Of a DNA stretch of 64,000 bases, positions 45,261-58,130 are shown piece by piece. Made by a program: the position numbers and the translations under genes. Location: contig CM121343.1 of the NCBI GenBank assembly GCA_051530055.1, positions 5,766,001 to 5,830,000 of the forward strand, in the 5' to 3' direction. The notes beneath the pieces were generated by a model, which searched no databases, was not told where the DNA came from, and saw nothing but the letters and a program-made list of their open reading frames with translations. The stretch comes from Neoechinorhynchus agilis (taxonomy: Eukaryota; Acanthocephala). How positions within the stretch are numbered: position 1 is the stretch's first letter; each line of letters opens with the position of its first letter.

Positions 45261-46612
45261 TTAAAATGAAGAAGATTTTATTGCGAATGAGCTTGGACGC
45301 CAGGCATGGAGTGCATTATCAGCCGCCACGGAGCAAACAAGCCATGGATAGCGCACACTAAAATTAAAATCCGACATTTTGGCCGTATGTCCTCGGTGGG
45401 CAAAAATCGCTTGAGAACTGCTTCTAGGTTCAGTCGCGTCATTTGGCACATCGGTTGCGTTTATATCCCAAATAATAACTTTACCATCATTTCCTCCACT
45501 GGCCACAATACTGGGATCAAATGGGTGGAATTGTGTTTGAAAGACTTCATCATAGTGCCCAATAAAACTGTGAATTTGAGTATTTAAATATCTCAGATCC
45601 CAAAGGTTAACTAGTTGGTCTGCTGCGCCAGTAACGAAAAGATGCTCACAAAACGGTGAGGTGTCAACTGAATTAATCTCACTCCTGTGCGCATCTTTCA
45701 TCATGAACGCTCCACTTTCACTTGGTGACCTGATATCCCATCCAACAACATATCTATCGTCTCCAACAGATAAGCAAAGATCCTCATAATGCCTGTGCCA
45801 TCGAACATCTTCCACGACTCCAGTATGCAGTTTTCGAACGTACAATGGATCAATATGCTTTTGAGCACTAGGTTTATCTTTAATATCCCAAATGCAAAGT
45901 GTTCTATCGTCCGATCCACTTGCGACGTAATTCTCCTTCAAACTGTTCCAGTCTAACCCATATCCTTCATTTGTGTGACCTGTCAGGATAGCATCCGGAT
46001 TACAATCAATATGTGGAGACAGATCTTCAATAGAATGATCATTTAGTACATTAAAGATAAAAACGTCCGAGGATGGCGGTTTTGTTGCCACAATTGCTGG
46101 GTTTTGTGGCATATATCGCGCCCTGTTCACTTCTCCCCTGTGCTTTATTCTCAATTCTGTGCGGCTGAGACGATTGTGATTATCAAAGCCTCCAAATTCT
46201 CCATCACATACGACATCTTCGTTCAAGTCGTATTTCTGGTCACTAAGTGGGTCCGGAACAAGTAATCCGATGATCATTAGATAGTTTTGTTCATTGATTG
46301 TGTGAGTACCGGCTAGCAATCGATGCCACGAACCTTTGACGCCGGTCCGTGGTGTTACCCCCCGATATGGGGACGGTACATCATATTGATGAGGAAGCCA
46401 TTCACACGTAAGACTGGGCCATTCTAAAGATTGAACGTGCAATTCAATTAATCTCTTTCGTCAGGTTTGACAAACAAAAAAGGGATTAAATGAACTAAAT
46501 AGTCGTAGGAGAGCTCAGCACTCTTCCGCCATGATTTATACAATTCCTGTGAATTTGTAGCCGATGGCATCAATGTTTTTGCATTGGGAAACGCGGGTAT
46601 AGGAGGATGCAT
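45261..46612 (-). CDS. RBBP4/RbAp48-like WD40 protein, second paralog
   Basis: Exon 1 starts at 46612 (MHPPIPAF...) and ends after ELYKSWRKSAELSYDYL, matching the RBBP4 N-terminal helix. A ~40-nt intron leads to the main exon (46442 down to 45261) with SLEWPSLTCEWLP, the anchor of the family. It continues with GEFGGF, HRGEVNRARYMPQNPAIVATK, TGHTNEGYGLDWN, HTGVVEDVRWH, GHYDEVFQTQFHP and FAHRGHTAKMSDFNF. All propeller blades are present and the length (~430 residues) is normal. The product is likely a histone H3/H4-binding subunit of chromatin complexes. It is closer to canonical RBBP4 than the paralog at 14.4 kb but still clearly diverged. The precise intron borders (about 46450-46495) are approximate. 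Confidence 0.85.
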
Positions 46613-47698
46613 CTATTTTGGAGGACTGAGAAGCAAACGCGTTAAGTCTAATCAAAAAGTAAAACTAATGAGTGTATCAAATGGCGCTGCTTCAGATTCT
46701 GCGATTTGCGTAGTGCCTGGCCAATAGTTAAGCCAACGCTGTCCGCAATGTAGACAGTGCCGTTTAAATACGTAGAGACCGTAATTGCGTATTGGCCAAG
46801 TTGAGACTATTTCTTAACTTTTGAAGGTGCGGATTATGACTGACTGCGACCGCAAGGTTCAACCCTCCCGTCTACCGGACTTTTGGATCTACAGTGGCTG
46901 ATCCAATAGAGGTATGAGAAAAACTCGATTAGAAACTAAAATCCGGTTATATTTTGAAAGTTAGTTTAATAAGACCAAAATACCATTATCGATTTTAACG
47001 CATAAATCAATGGATTTAAACAAATAACGACAACTCCCAAGGTGCTTTCTTTTTGCATTACACGCCGCCGCCATTTCCCAAGAAATCCCAGGGACGAGAA
47101 CGATAATATTTAGAAGGGAAACCCCGAATCACGTCGATTATGGATACAAAATATCGGTGGATATAGTTTTTCTTTCGGTTTAAACCGAGTGAAGTAATAA
47201 GAAATTGATTTTCGGTTCTTCAGACGTTCATTTCAATTTTAGTATTTGTTCTCAATTAAAAGGAACTTTAAGACCATTGATATTAAAGCGATTTAATCGG
47301 TGTGGCTATCTACACAATCTACGTTGGCATGTGATCGACGAATACAAATTCGTGGATTCAGCGTCCAGTACGCAGAGATGGCAGCTAAAAGATAAAGAAA
47401 AGGAAAAATCTTATTTCCAATCAAAGAAAACGAAAAATGCGGTTGCTGGGATGGAAATTGGTGTGCAAATTTATTTTAAAGCTCTTAATCGAAGCATTTT
47501 CTAGCTTTTAGAAGCGAACATTTTTTAACACTGGAAAAAGTGAAATTAAAATCCACAACAAAAGGCATCAACGTTTCCGGATTTATAGCTTCTTAGTACC
47601 TGTTTGCGTTTAGGACTTAAAAACCTCTGCATTAAAGTTTACCCATTCCTCCTTCTTGGCTTTCTTTTAAACGGTCTATACACAGAAATCATCACTAG
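46613..47698. other. Intergenic, one unassigned frame
   Basis: A 99-codon plus-strand frame at 47205-47504 is basic and has no recognised relatives. Nothing else is supported. Confidence 0.35.
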
Positions 47699-48300
47699 AA
47701 AATCCTTAGGGTTGATAAAGTTGGAGAATGATCGTTGTCCCGGATAGCGTTTGCGATTGAGATCAAGAAACTAAACGTCGAGCAATAAAGAATGTTTACG
47801 GCCGGCGAGAGCGTTCTCTTTATTAATGTCGCACTTTCTGAAACGGTTTATCGACTGATTAAAGTATTGCAACAAACCACCTTTCAAAGGCTTTAGAAAA
47901 ACGAGTTTCGCCAACGCTCTTTTAAGGAAATGTCAACTTTTGGCTACGAAATTGGAATCAAAAATACTTACAAGGGAGGCAATGACGATAATTTCTTAAT
48001 TTGAATCGTTAAATGAAAATTTAGCTCAAGAATCAAGAGAAAATCCTTAGGGTTGATAAAGTTGGAGAATGATCGTTGTCCCGGATAGAGTTTGCGATTG
48101 AGATCAAGAAACTAAACGTCGAGCAATAAAGAATGTTTACGGCCGGCGAGAGCGTTCTCTTTATTAATGTCGCACTTTCTGAAACGGTTTATCGACTGAG
48201 TTTTAAAGCACTGCAACAAACCACCTTTCAAAGGCTTTAGAAAAACGAGTTTCGCCAACGCTCTTATGAAAATTTAGCTCAATAATCCGGAGAAAATCCT
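47699..48300. repeat. Two-copy tandem repeat, ~341-bp spacing
   Basis: A ~225-bp block beginning AAAATCCTTAGGGTTGATAA occurs at 47699 and 48040 with few differences, and a third partial start lies at about 48293. The leading motif resembles the GAAAATCCTTCGGG motif of the 330-bp satellite. Confidence 0.85.
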
Positions 48301-48922
48301 TAGTGTTTATAGAGTTTGTATTGTGGATTCAATTGTTTTTGATGGGCTGAATATCGCCACCGGTGGTGAACGATTACGACGGCATTTTAATTCAAAAGTC
48401 TACGATCAAACGGATTCGGTAGTCACGAGCTTTCCACTAGCTCCGACCTTGATCAACATCTACGTGCTTTTCCTGCAACTTCATCCTGGCCGATTCTAAC
48501 CACAACTCACTTTAAAGCACTTAAAGACTGTTCAAACGAATACGTGTGAACTCTGTGACCCAAATGATGTTGACTTCAAATCGGTATAGTCTCTATGATT
48601 AAAATTGAGCTACTAAATTACTTGAATGAGAATAGGTAGAATTTTGCTAGCTAAGAAAAGGCTACGGTTTGTTTAAAATTAGTCACTCCAAAAAATAGCC
48701 ATGAGCCAATTAAATTCTTGTCAGGAGTAAATTTAGAGCACACACGAGAAACACACACTGAATCAATTTTGTTTACGTTCGTCCTGCATTCACAACTGCT
48801 GCTAGTATCGTGCATGAGCTACCATCACCGATCATCGAAGCAACAGATTAAAGTAGCACGGTATGTGCGGAAATCGAAAATTGCTCTATTCCTTAGATTT
48901 TAATCTGTGTCCCCTCTACTGA
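48301..48922. other. Intergenic, no gene seen
   Basis: No supported coding or repeat feature is seen. Confidence 0.4.
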
Positions 48923-50389
48923 TCATAGGCGGTCAAGAAGGTCGTATAAAGTTTGCTCATCGTCAACATCATTTACATTTAATTTCCCTTGTCCATTTTC
49001 GATTTTACTTGTGGTGTTAATGCCATTCGGATTGTCTACTTGATCAAAAGAGAATATATCTGGTTGTGCTAAGAAACTATCATTCGAAAGAGGATTATAG
49101 AAGCCACTGTGAGAATATAATGTACTCGACTCGGTTATTGTATATGGAAATGTCTGAGAGAAGTTTAATTCGCGGATAGGACCTGTAACAACCGGCAATA
49201 TTGAGTTTTGAGTGGTAACAGGATAAACCATTTGATCAGGAGTAGAACTGTGTGTGTATTTTCCATTCTGTGCTGAGCACGGAAATTGAGACCATGCAGC
49301 CGCCATCGACTTAACGTGTGTCGGTACATTTAACGAATTATCATTTTGAAAAGAATCCTTAGTCCATCCGGTATACGTACCACTTGATACCGACGAAGGC
49401 AATGAGTTAAGGTGTTGGTCTTGAACTGTAATAAAATTATGCCGTGGACGGTCGTGATTGACAATCCGCGATAAAAGCTCCTGCTTGTTACCGCCAGTCG
49501 GAATGTTCCTTCTCCTGCATTCTTTTTGTATGTCCGCAAGCTTCACATTGCTTAGAAAATCTCGATCGCAATTTACCTTAAGATTGTCTTTTTGGATTAA
49601 CTCAAGAAAGAGTTTTTGCTGTTGTCCAGTAAGAAATGCTTTTCAAAGAATAAAGGAATTCCTTACTTTAGAAGAATATTATAGTAATCCTTATGCTTTA
49701 TATTTGCACTAAGTACTTCGGGTATTGTCTCCAAACGACTCAACACTGGTTTTGTGTTAGGACCTTTATACTCATGAAATATCAAGCCACCATTAGGACA
49801 TGCAAAATTGTTCCTAGTAGATTTCGTTGACGATCTACGTTCGGTAGTTGAGCTACCCGACCCAACTCTTTCAAAGACGATCAGTCCATCTTAAAATTAG
49901 ACTTTGATGAAAAGAAAGTATGAGTATTTCCCCACCTTTCAATGCTTCCTTCACAGGAATCGGTGTTTCTAGAATATTGTGCTCAACCAACTCAAGAGGG
50001 CCAGGTCTCTTTGCCAACTTTACATTTAAATTATCGGCTAACTTGGCTCGTTTTAGGTTGTGTTGCTGCAATTGCAGTGAAGGCGCGGCATTAGTATCTT
50101 CAAGAATATGTTGATCTATTAGTACTCTCTTGTTTGGTCTATGTTCGATTTTAGTTCTTAAGGTTTCCTTTGAAGACAAGCTCTTTAAAGTAGAGAAAAA
50201 TGAAAAAGGCACAAGTTGTGTTACCTTCGCGAACTTTATGTTACTTGCATGGCCATCAATTTTACCTGATCGAAGAAATGGCCGATACACGTCGTTCGAT
50301 TGAGTCCTTTCTATCGATGCTTGGTGATTGTATATGAGATTACGCACAGTTCCTGGATTTACCAGTGGTTCAGACACAAACACATACAA
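48923..50389 (-). CDS. MRTF: Myocardin-related transcription factor (MRTF)
   Basis: The upstream exon (50389-~49900) carries two RPEL actin-binding motifs, EHRPNKRVLIDQHILED and AKRPGPLELVEHNILE, with the linker APSLQLQQHNLKRAKLADNL typical of MRTF. Next, around 49.8-49.7 kb, comes LIFHEYKGPNTKPV, the conserved B-box motif. A QQQKLFLELIQKDNL segment and the SAP domain follow (VKLADIQKECRRRNIPTGGNKQELLSRI). The tail is Ser/Thr-rich and ends in an acidic DVDDEQTLYDLLDRL, a candidate activation domain; the stop is at 48923. MRTF shuttles with G-actin and co-activates SRF. Only two RPELs are visible; a third may lie in an unrecognised 5' exon. Exon borders between 49.65 and 49.9 kb are approximate. 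Confidence 0.88.
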
Positions 50390-50449
50390 TCTACTATTGA
50401 TTTAATCGGATCCTACCTGAGTTTTTACACGATTCACCATATGAATATA

Positions 50450-52782
50450 TAGGTGCGTTAGAGTCATTTGATTGTCTTCGGTGATTTATCCGGTTGCATG
50501 GAAACCAGTGTGTGTTCATATGTAGATGTTCAATGTGTTCTTATAATGGATTGTGGCCTGATCGAAACGTATTAATCCCTGAGGTTATACATGCGTAAGT
50601 CGTTCTTGTCTACCTTATTGTGAAGCAAAAACATATAGCATCCTCGAAAATATCAACAGAACGACCATAATATCTTTAGGCAAACAGGTAGCTGCTGCTG
50701 CTGCATTGATAGTACGCTGAATAAGATCGCGCATTTTGCGAGAAGCTCTTACGTTTCGTCGTGCGAATTAGTGCCATTTTTGCCAGTAGCACAATTGTGA
50801 ATGCAACATGAATTTAGATTTGTTTATAGATCGCCAATACTTAAAATATCATATATTTCCTCTCCGTCCTTTTTTTAACGCCGGCGGTCATATTCTTCAA
50901 TCGGACTAATTGCTCGCTATTCAAATTATGATATTTTTTTGGCCAGCCCCGCGTAACGGCTTCATTCGTTCGCATCCAAGTAATAGCATTCCAGCAACAG
51001 CATCATTAACATTCACTTTGAGAGGCAAAACCCATTCGAATCGAAATCGATGATTACCAAAACCTTTTGAACCTCGCTCAACTTGTTTCTGATCCGTGCT
51101 AGTATTCAACTTAAACGCCTAACTGTATATTGTAGCAAACAATCATCGATATTCAACCTGAATTATTCTTTTGTAAGTAAATGCTATTGGAATGAAATGG
51201 TATCTTAAAATTCAATTATTGAACATCCATTGTAAACACTTATTAATTCGACTTACACTTAAAAGGAAAAATCTAGATAGCATCCAGGAATTATTAGCCG
51301 GATCAAATTAATTTCTTTAACAACCAATTAGGCCAATAGTTGTTCTTGTGATAAATTTCCAAAAGTCGAAATTATCGGCATGAGCAGTACTGAATATTTT
51401 CCCGTTCACTGTTCGCTAATACCATCCCTTTGCACCCCGTAATTTTAATTATTAATTGATGGAACATCACGAAATCATCTATGAAAAACAATCCCATGCG
51501 CTTTTCCTCGTGGCATTTCTGCGTTTCCTTTGATTGAATGGAGTACAACTATTGGCCCCAAAAAACGCCTACTTAATTTCATTGTGAATTTATACATTTC
51601 AAAAAAACGCGACGTTTATAATCGAAAAACCTGGGCAAATCAACAATATTATGTTGATTATTAGAAAAGTTCATCAGACAAATAGTTACACACGAGCATT
51701 CTTGAAAAAGAGTTTGCGGCTTCATTAAAAATTTATTCGGTGCAAAACCTTGTTGATGGCAATTCCATAGGGAAAAATTACAATTTTGGAGACCAATCTT
51801 CTTGAGTTCATAGACAGTGGAAGATTTAAGCATTATTCTTATACCATCTCGCGTAGGCACTATTTTATGCGATCCTCAAGTTATATCCACCGAAAACCGC
51901 TTTTTGACGTTTAAATCTCCGATAAAGTACGCAGTTTAAGATAAAATTATTAGTTGGCAAGGCTTGAATTGATTTCGCGACTGTAATGCGTCTTGGTGCA
52001 ACTTGCAGAAGGTTAAAGCTCATCAAATTGAATTATCTTCTCGCCAAACACAATCTATAAACTTAGATTTTTAAATGTATTCGTAACGCCATAAAAGTAG
52101 ACGCATAAATTATTACGATGCCAGTTGTTTGTGCCATCTTGGAAGTGCGAATTCATTTTGACCGGACATGTGATGTATCCAGTTTTTAGAACTCGAATAC
52201 GGATTGCGGGAAAGTGGTTTACAAAAACCAAAATTGGTGTAGAAATATATAATGTTAGCTTTGTTGTTGAAAATAATAACTAATCTGATCTGTGTTCCAC
52301 TTTGTTTTTTCGCTGCAAGGTCTCTGATTCTCTACTATCAACAGTAGTTGAGTAAGACAAGACGTTTCGGATAACGAGCATTCGAATAATCGACATTCTA
52401 CTGTACTATAAACTGAAGGATCTTCATACAAAAAATTAATCGTTGATCTTAAAAGGAACCTTATCTTTTTAGTTTTTATAAAATAATTTATTTGCGTTTG
52501 TTGAGGGATTTTTACGCTTGAAAAATTTCCAATATTTCTAAAAATACAAGTCGAGTGCTCTCAGTATGATCATCGAGAGTAAAGTGTTCAGATGAAGATT
52601 CGGTCAAAAATTATTCGCCTGGAACTTTACTGATTAAAGTAACAAATCTAAACATTAGTACAACACACTCGATCGTCGATATTTTCGGAACCTAAGTAAT
52701 TAGCTGCCAATCCAGGATTTTTGAGCATGAAACAATTACTTCGATAATTACGCATTGTCTACATTGCTCTAAGTCACAGACT
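50450..52782. other. Long gene-poor stretch
   Basis: A minus-strand frame at 50921-51109 (containing FRFEWVLPLKVNVNDAV) and one at 51579-51860 are open but match nothing I know. No repeat arrays are seen. One or two short host exons could be hidden here, including a 5' exon of MRTF. Confidence 0.35.
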
Positions 52783-54739
52783 CTAATCACGTTTTTTGCC
52801 ATCCTTCAATTTATCCAGTTCAGTGACCGCCTTATAATCCGCACATCCAGCGTCTCGTTTGCATGCACTGCTCGAGCTCATTGCAACTTTTCTACAAGCC
52901 CTTTCCATAGCGTTCCACCATCCACCAAACAGACACCCAGTAACCAAGTTTTCGAGAATCGAAAATGGTTCATAGTTTGGAAAAACAACAGTTAGGATCC
53001 TTATATAGTACATAAATGCAACGATTCCCACTGTCAACAAGTACTTATTAACGTCAATAAGACTTTCTCGTTGGCAGGTGAATAGAATCGCTGTCAAAGC
53101 ACTTGCTTTTGATGTGCTATATTCCCTTTTAAGAAACAAGAACAAGTAGTGAAGAACTTACATCGATAGATGAGTAAAATCAGTTGGGATGAATTGAGCA
53201 CCATTAGTTCCGAATAAAAGACGCGAAGAAATTAGTATCATATAAGTTCCGCAACCTTAACAACGTCCACAGGTAACATTGGGTGATTCGTTATAAAAAA
53301 TAATTTCGACTCCAGGCCGATGGTCGAGTGTCATGAATGTTTTCAGTCACAGTTTCATTATAGGTGAATGATAAGCATTCCCAAGCTTTAGCCGAGAAGG
53401 CAACTTTGTTGTACTCGTAGTATTGTTTTTATATGGCGTAAAAATTGAAATAATTTATTGAAACCAATGCCTTGATAAAGGCATAATATTGTGCCGAAAT
53501 ATCGAATTCAATAAATTATTTTATCTAATGTCTGGCTAGCCGGTTACATTTTTTCTCCAAGTGTTGTGACCATCACTTACACGGCTGATTTATTGGGCAC
53601 ACTACTCACCGATTGAGTGGTCAGGGGATATCTCGAACTATGCGGTTACGAGTTTTTTTATATACCTCCCGAAGAGGCGGGACTCATCAGTGAGTTTGCT
53701 CCTCTCTTCAGCGGCATTTCGTCCCCTTTGGTCGTGCGTTATCCCTTTTTTGGCCCTGAAATAGGGATTCAGAGCACTAAACCACAACGACACAACTAAG
53801 GAATGTACAGACTCTACCAATTTTTAGTTTGGGTCAATTATTGAATTCTTTTTATCTTTAAGTGTTGTGGCCATCCCTTCCATGGCTGATTTCTTATGGG
53901 GCACACAGTTTTCACAAAATTTAAAAATACTTCAATTTTTTCGGCCATATAACGACATGAACAACTCAATGTTCAAAACAGATAGTATTCGTACTAGCCT
54001 ATCGAAACAAATAGTTCCCGGTAGTTACCTTTAATAGTGCCTAATAGGATCATAAGTATATATGCGCCAGGATATAGATGAGATGCATGCATAACGGCAT
54101 CGTGAATTTTGCGAACCCGTTGAATCTCCTTAAACAAGTACAAGCTTATTTTTGTCACTCGGCACTTCAGCAGCCTGTATAGCAGATCAAAAGGAGAGTA
54201 GAAGATTAGATACCTGTTTAAAAAATAGTTCTAATGTTGATAGGATGAAAACAATACAGACCACGTAATGGTTATCAATCCGATCTTTCTATTGTCTCGA
54301 AGGTCCGAGAGCATCGGCTCGCCCAAGAGCAGGTTACCTACGATCGAGCCAGCATAGCATGCAAAAACGGATGTAATCCACCGAGGAAATGGATGCCGTC
54401 TTGCTTTTTGGTCAGTTCCAACCATGCTTCCTATACTCAAAGCTGTTTCTAAGAAAATAATGCGAGCCTCTAACCTGGATTATCAACGTGCTCCTCCTCC
54501 CTTACGCTGATTATAGTTAGTAAATAATGGCAGACATCAAATATAGGGTACATTTGAAGCCGGAATATAGTGGATCCCAAATTTAGAAGCATAACATGAA
54601 AGTACACGTACATTGATAACAAAAATGGTCGTTCACGACGTCTATAATGGGTTTTACGGTGTGAGGGACAGAAGGAGCCCGTAAAGTTGCAAACGCTGCT
54701 AGCGGAGAACAACTTTTCTACTTGATATTTTGCCACCAT
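52783..54739 (-). CDS. TMEM38-like: TRIC channel (TMEM38 family)
   Basis: This is a trimeric intracellular cation channel of the ER/SR, which supplies K+ counter-current during Ca2+ release. Exons in order on the minus strand encode the following. First comes MVAKYQVEKLFSAS ... YPIFDVCHYLLTIIS, then ARRHPFPRWITSVFACYAG with NLLLGEPMLSDL. Next is YLIFYSPFDLLYRLLKCR with the KEIQRVRK motif (the family's KEVxRxxK lipid-binding motif). After a ~740-bp intron come LLFGTNGAQFIPTDFTHLS and TSKASALTAILFTCQRESL, with a Lys-rich tail. The order matches vertebrate TMEM38. The join between the first two blocks needs an intron of 26 nt (54449-54474) or 32 nt. The large intron holds a mobile insertion at 53.4-53.9 kb. 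The region between VCNFT and FRLQM may hide a further intron. Confidence 0.9.
53440..53920. repeat. Mobile insertion in TRIC intron with hammerhead-like module
   Basis: The module reads TTGATAA (53472-53478), hairpin GGCATAATATTGTGCC, GAAA (53496-53499), TATCGAATTC and AATAAA (53510-53515). Beyond it, GTGTTGTGACCATC...GGCTGATTT occurs twice (about 53560 and 53862). 53745-53825 matches the repeat in the MSH2 intron at 33.75 kb. Confidence 0.7.
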
Positions 54740-54744
54740 AAATT

Positions 54745-55600
54745 TTTATTTCTGCGATGTAACAAACGGTGATAATTCATAAATACGATACGTCAAAGAC
54801 ATGATTAAATTATCAAGACGATATTTAGAGCAGTGCAATATTTCTTGAACCTCTTAGATCCTTCCAGTCGGAGCCAACATTGCACGTTCTCTAGAGCCTA
54901 TTGAATCCTTCTCGCACACCCACAGACAAATGGCATTGCACACCATCGTGTGATAATGAAATGCGCTATGCTTCCCCCAGGAGGAACGGTATAGTGCTTT
55001 TTTGATCAGACGTTGAGCGAGGATTGCCATGGCAGAGAAGGTGCCGTCAAAAGACTGTCTCTGTGCAACAGAATAAAGAAGCGTTGATGTGCAGAACTAT
55101 GAAACGTTGGATACGGCGGACCTGTTAGTAATTGACTGTTAACGAGCAAACGAAAAATAAATGGGAAAATTTAATTTGCGATTCTAATTTGTCATTAAGC
55201 AAACAGCTAATAGATTGCTTATGGGGTAGACTTTTCCCTTTGCTCTATGATTTCTCGTAAATGACCATCTTGCGGAAATGCGAATCAAACAATGCTCAGC
55301 CGATTCCGAAACGGCTTTCAAAAATCAGTTGGCGATTTCATATCTACAATTATTTTGCGACTTTTTAAATTGTTACTTCATCACTTAATTTATTGTTTAA
55401 CTAACCGAACTATTTTCCCTCTGATGCTTTGCACACTCCAACTATTCGGAATGTACAAATTGGCTTCTTTGCATAATTGATAATGTTGTTACCTATCGAA
55501 TTCAGTAGAATTAAGTCGGCATACAGAATATTATTAATTTTGTTCAGTCCGTGAATGAGGGCCTATTAGTAAGACCATTTTCTATTTTGCAAATTAAGTC
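54745..55600. other. Intergenic, no gene seen
   Basis: No supported feature is seen before the LINE fragment. Confidence 0.4.
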
Positions 55601-55601
55601 A

Positions 55602-56690
55602 CTAGGCAAAGCTGGACGATAAGGTGAGGGCTTGTCTCGAGCGTATTTTAAATGTCCAGCTCTCAGATGAGGCATGGCGACAAGCTTCTTTGCCTGTGTC
55701 ATCTGGGGGATTGGGAATTCGGGCACTAGTCGACCTTGCTTTGCCGGCCTTTCTTGGATCGTTTGAGGGGAGCCTACCAGTCTCGAAGAACATTTTGAAG
55801 GAAAAGTTCTGTCTTGACCGGGATTTCGTGGTGGCGGTTGAGGAATGGTGCCAGCAGACAGGCGCTAACCATGTTCCCGTGAATGGCCTCAGACAGTCGA
55901 TCTGGGACGGACCTCTTGTCGCGAGAGCTCACAGCTCTCTACTTTCCGGTTCTCGCGATGGGGTCGTCCGAGCTAGACTGTTGGCAGTTTCAACACGAGA
56001 ATCTGGGGCGTGGTTGGAGGCTGTTCCTCTGGCATCCGTGGGAACTCTTCTTACTGACGAGGTAACGAGGATCGCAGTATCCTAAAGACTTGGTCTCCCG
56101 ATATGCACGCCCCATCGCTGTCTATGTGGGTCTTTGGTTGATGCTTTCGGGCGACACAGGAAGGTTCTCACGCCATTCTGAAATCAATAATGCAATTTCC
56201 CGGGCGTTGAGAACGGCGAACTTCCCGAACATCCTGGAACCCGCCCACCACTGTAGACTAGACGGCCGTAGACCCGATGGAATTTCGGTCTTCCCGTGGC
56301 GGGAGGACAAATGCCTTCTCTGGGACGCCAAGTGTGTGGATACCCTCGCAGCCAGCAACATCCCCTACTCTCTCGAAATCGCTGGTGGTGCCGCCAGTGC
56401 AGCGGAAGGGAGGAAAATACGGAAATATCTTCACTTATCGAGGGCTCACTATTTTGTCCCCTTTCGGGTAGAGACGTTTGGAGCGCTCGGCAGCTCGGCA
56501 CTCTCTCTGCTCCCGGATCTCTCGAAGAAATTGAGAGAGGCAACCGGAGACTCAAGAGCAGGCGTATTCCTTCGACAAAATATCTCGCTAGCAGTACAAC
56601 GGGGCAATGCTGCCAGCGTGATGGCGACGGTCGAGGAAGGACAAAAGCTGGAATTCGGCGGGAGGTGGTGAGTGTGTTAATTGTCGAGAA
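55602..56690 (+). mobile_element. Non-LTR retrotransposon (LINE) fragment, RT end plus endonuclease-like domain
   Basis: Two overlapping frames hold the end of a reverse transcriptase (VRACLERILNVQLSDEAW, SLPVSSGGLGIRAL). They also hold a C-terminal domain with AISRALRTANFPNILEP, RRPDGISVFP, LLWDAKCVDTLAASNI, AGGAASAAEGRKIRKY and SLAVQRGNAAS. The RPD...WD pattern resembles the restriction-like endonuclease of early-branching LINEs. It is 5'-truncated and has a frameshift near 56083-56090 between the two parts. This is the best preserved of six copies in the window. Confidence 0.8.
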
Positions 56691-57319
56691 ATGAAGATTG
56701 ATTGGTTGTCGAAATGCTCCGGAAATATCCCGGAAAAGTATTTAAACCATTTTACCGTACTTAAGGAACATGGTCCTCCTCTTCGTGAATCTATAATAAA
56801 ACGTGTTATCATTAGTGATCCACAAAAGTTGAGATCAAAACTATACAAAGACTGCCAACAAAGAGTTGAAACAATTTAATATAAGCGATCGTCAATTTCT
56901 GAGCGACATTCGTGTTAAGCAAAATTGGCGAAATTCAAGAATTTAGATAAAATCAAAATATTGCTACACGTTTTGTGTTGATCGCTACATGCAAACCCAT
57001 TGATTTCGGATAACTTGTATCTAAAAAATTAGAAAACTGCACCACTTTAGTCAACGACGCTTCTTTGCAGAAAATTTCGCTCGGATCGCAGCTAAATGGC
57101 TAAGGATCTAAAAGCTTAAACATGGACAGCCAAAGACTTGGTGACATTGTGATTTCGATTGTCTGCCTTAAGTGTATTTTTAGCAGCAGAATTTTTCAAA
57201 AATGAAGATCAAACGTTCATTCCGTTTCTCCTTCTGTAGAGATGTGAGTAGAACTACGAATTTAACATCCGATACGAAAAAATGATTTGAGCGCCAACAT
57301 TGCTTAGAGATTTTGCGTT

Positions 57320-57485
57320 GTGGTGAGTATATTCGCCCGGTTAAAAATCATTTTATTATTAGGAAATATTTCGAAACTTTTTATATGATTGATGAGGCGA
57401 GGTCTCCTCTCTTTCGAAATATTTCCTAATAATAAAATGATTTTCAACCGAGCGAATATATTCACCACAAGGCAAAATTTACCAT
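57320..57485. repeat. Foldback repeat I
   Basis: The arms are inverted copies of ~60 bp: the left contains ATTATTAGGAAATATTTCG and the right CGAAATATTTCCTAATAAT. Between them lie TTGATGA (57389-57395), a GGCGAGG...CCTC hairpin and GAAA (57416-57419). Confidence 0.88.
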
Positions 57486-57599
57486 CCCGATGGATTTCCT
57501 CGATATGATAATGCGAAACTAGAATCACAATTGCCATAAAAGCGATTCGTACGTTGGAATCTTGTACTATAAAGAATCAAGCAACAAAGGCCAATTTTT

Positions 57600-58130
57600 A
57601 CGTCAACTCATCGCCTCAATGAACTTCCCGAAATAATATTATGTTTTATTGTTCTAAGTAGAGGAACCATGTACTTCTGGGTCCTCTTGAACACTCCAGT
57701 CCTGAAAGGTTCCTTGAACGTGGTTGTTTATTTTGGAGTGTGGATGACGGTTCCGCTGAGGTGGGAATTCGATGGGAGACTTTATGAGGTTAGATCTTTA
57801 CTCGGTTTCATTTCTGGCCGTGATATCCAAGAAGATTAGACAGTATGGAAAAAGTAGCAGAGGTAGAGGGAAGATGAAAGGAATTGGGATTACGAGTGTC
57901 GTGCTCATGTGAAAAGGGGATTAAAAAGTGGTAAAAATTGTGGATTGTTTGTTGAAATTTTAGAGGCTCTTCTATAAAACGTTTCAAGGCACGGATTTGT
58001 GATTGGGAAAGGTTGCTAAAGACGGAATAGCCGTAGGTAAGAGAAGATAAAAATGTGGAGATCGGACGAAGGGATCCTTAAATGGAGGAGGCGTTTGAGG
58101 AGGTTAATTTTAACGGTATTGTGTTTGAGA
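57600..58130. repeat. Dispersed coding-like repeat, copy 2
   Basis: The plus-strand frame at 57665-57770 (WVLLNTPVL ... NVVVYFGVWMTVPL) parallels the one at 5.06-5.18 kb. On the minus strand, 57800-58090 is open for ~90 codons without a start. Both look like decayed mobile-element coding sequence. The family is unknown. Confidence 0.4.

Noticed and set aside
49541-49567. 26-nt intron in MRTF (GTAAATTG...CTAAG)
   Set aside because: The segment is a multiple of three within a continuous frame and reads through without a stop, so no intron is needed.
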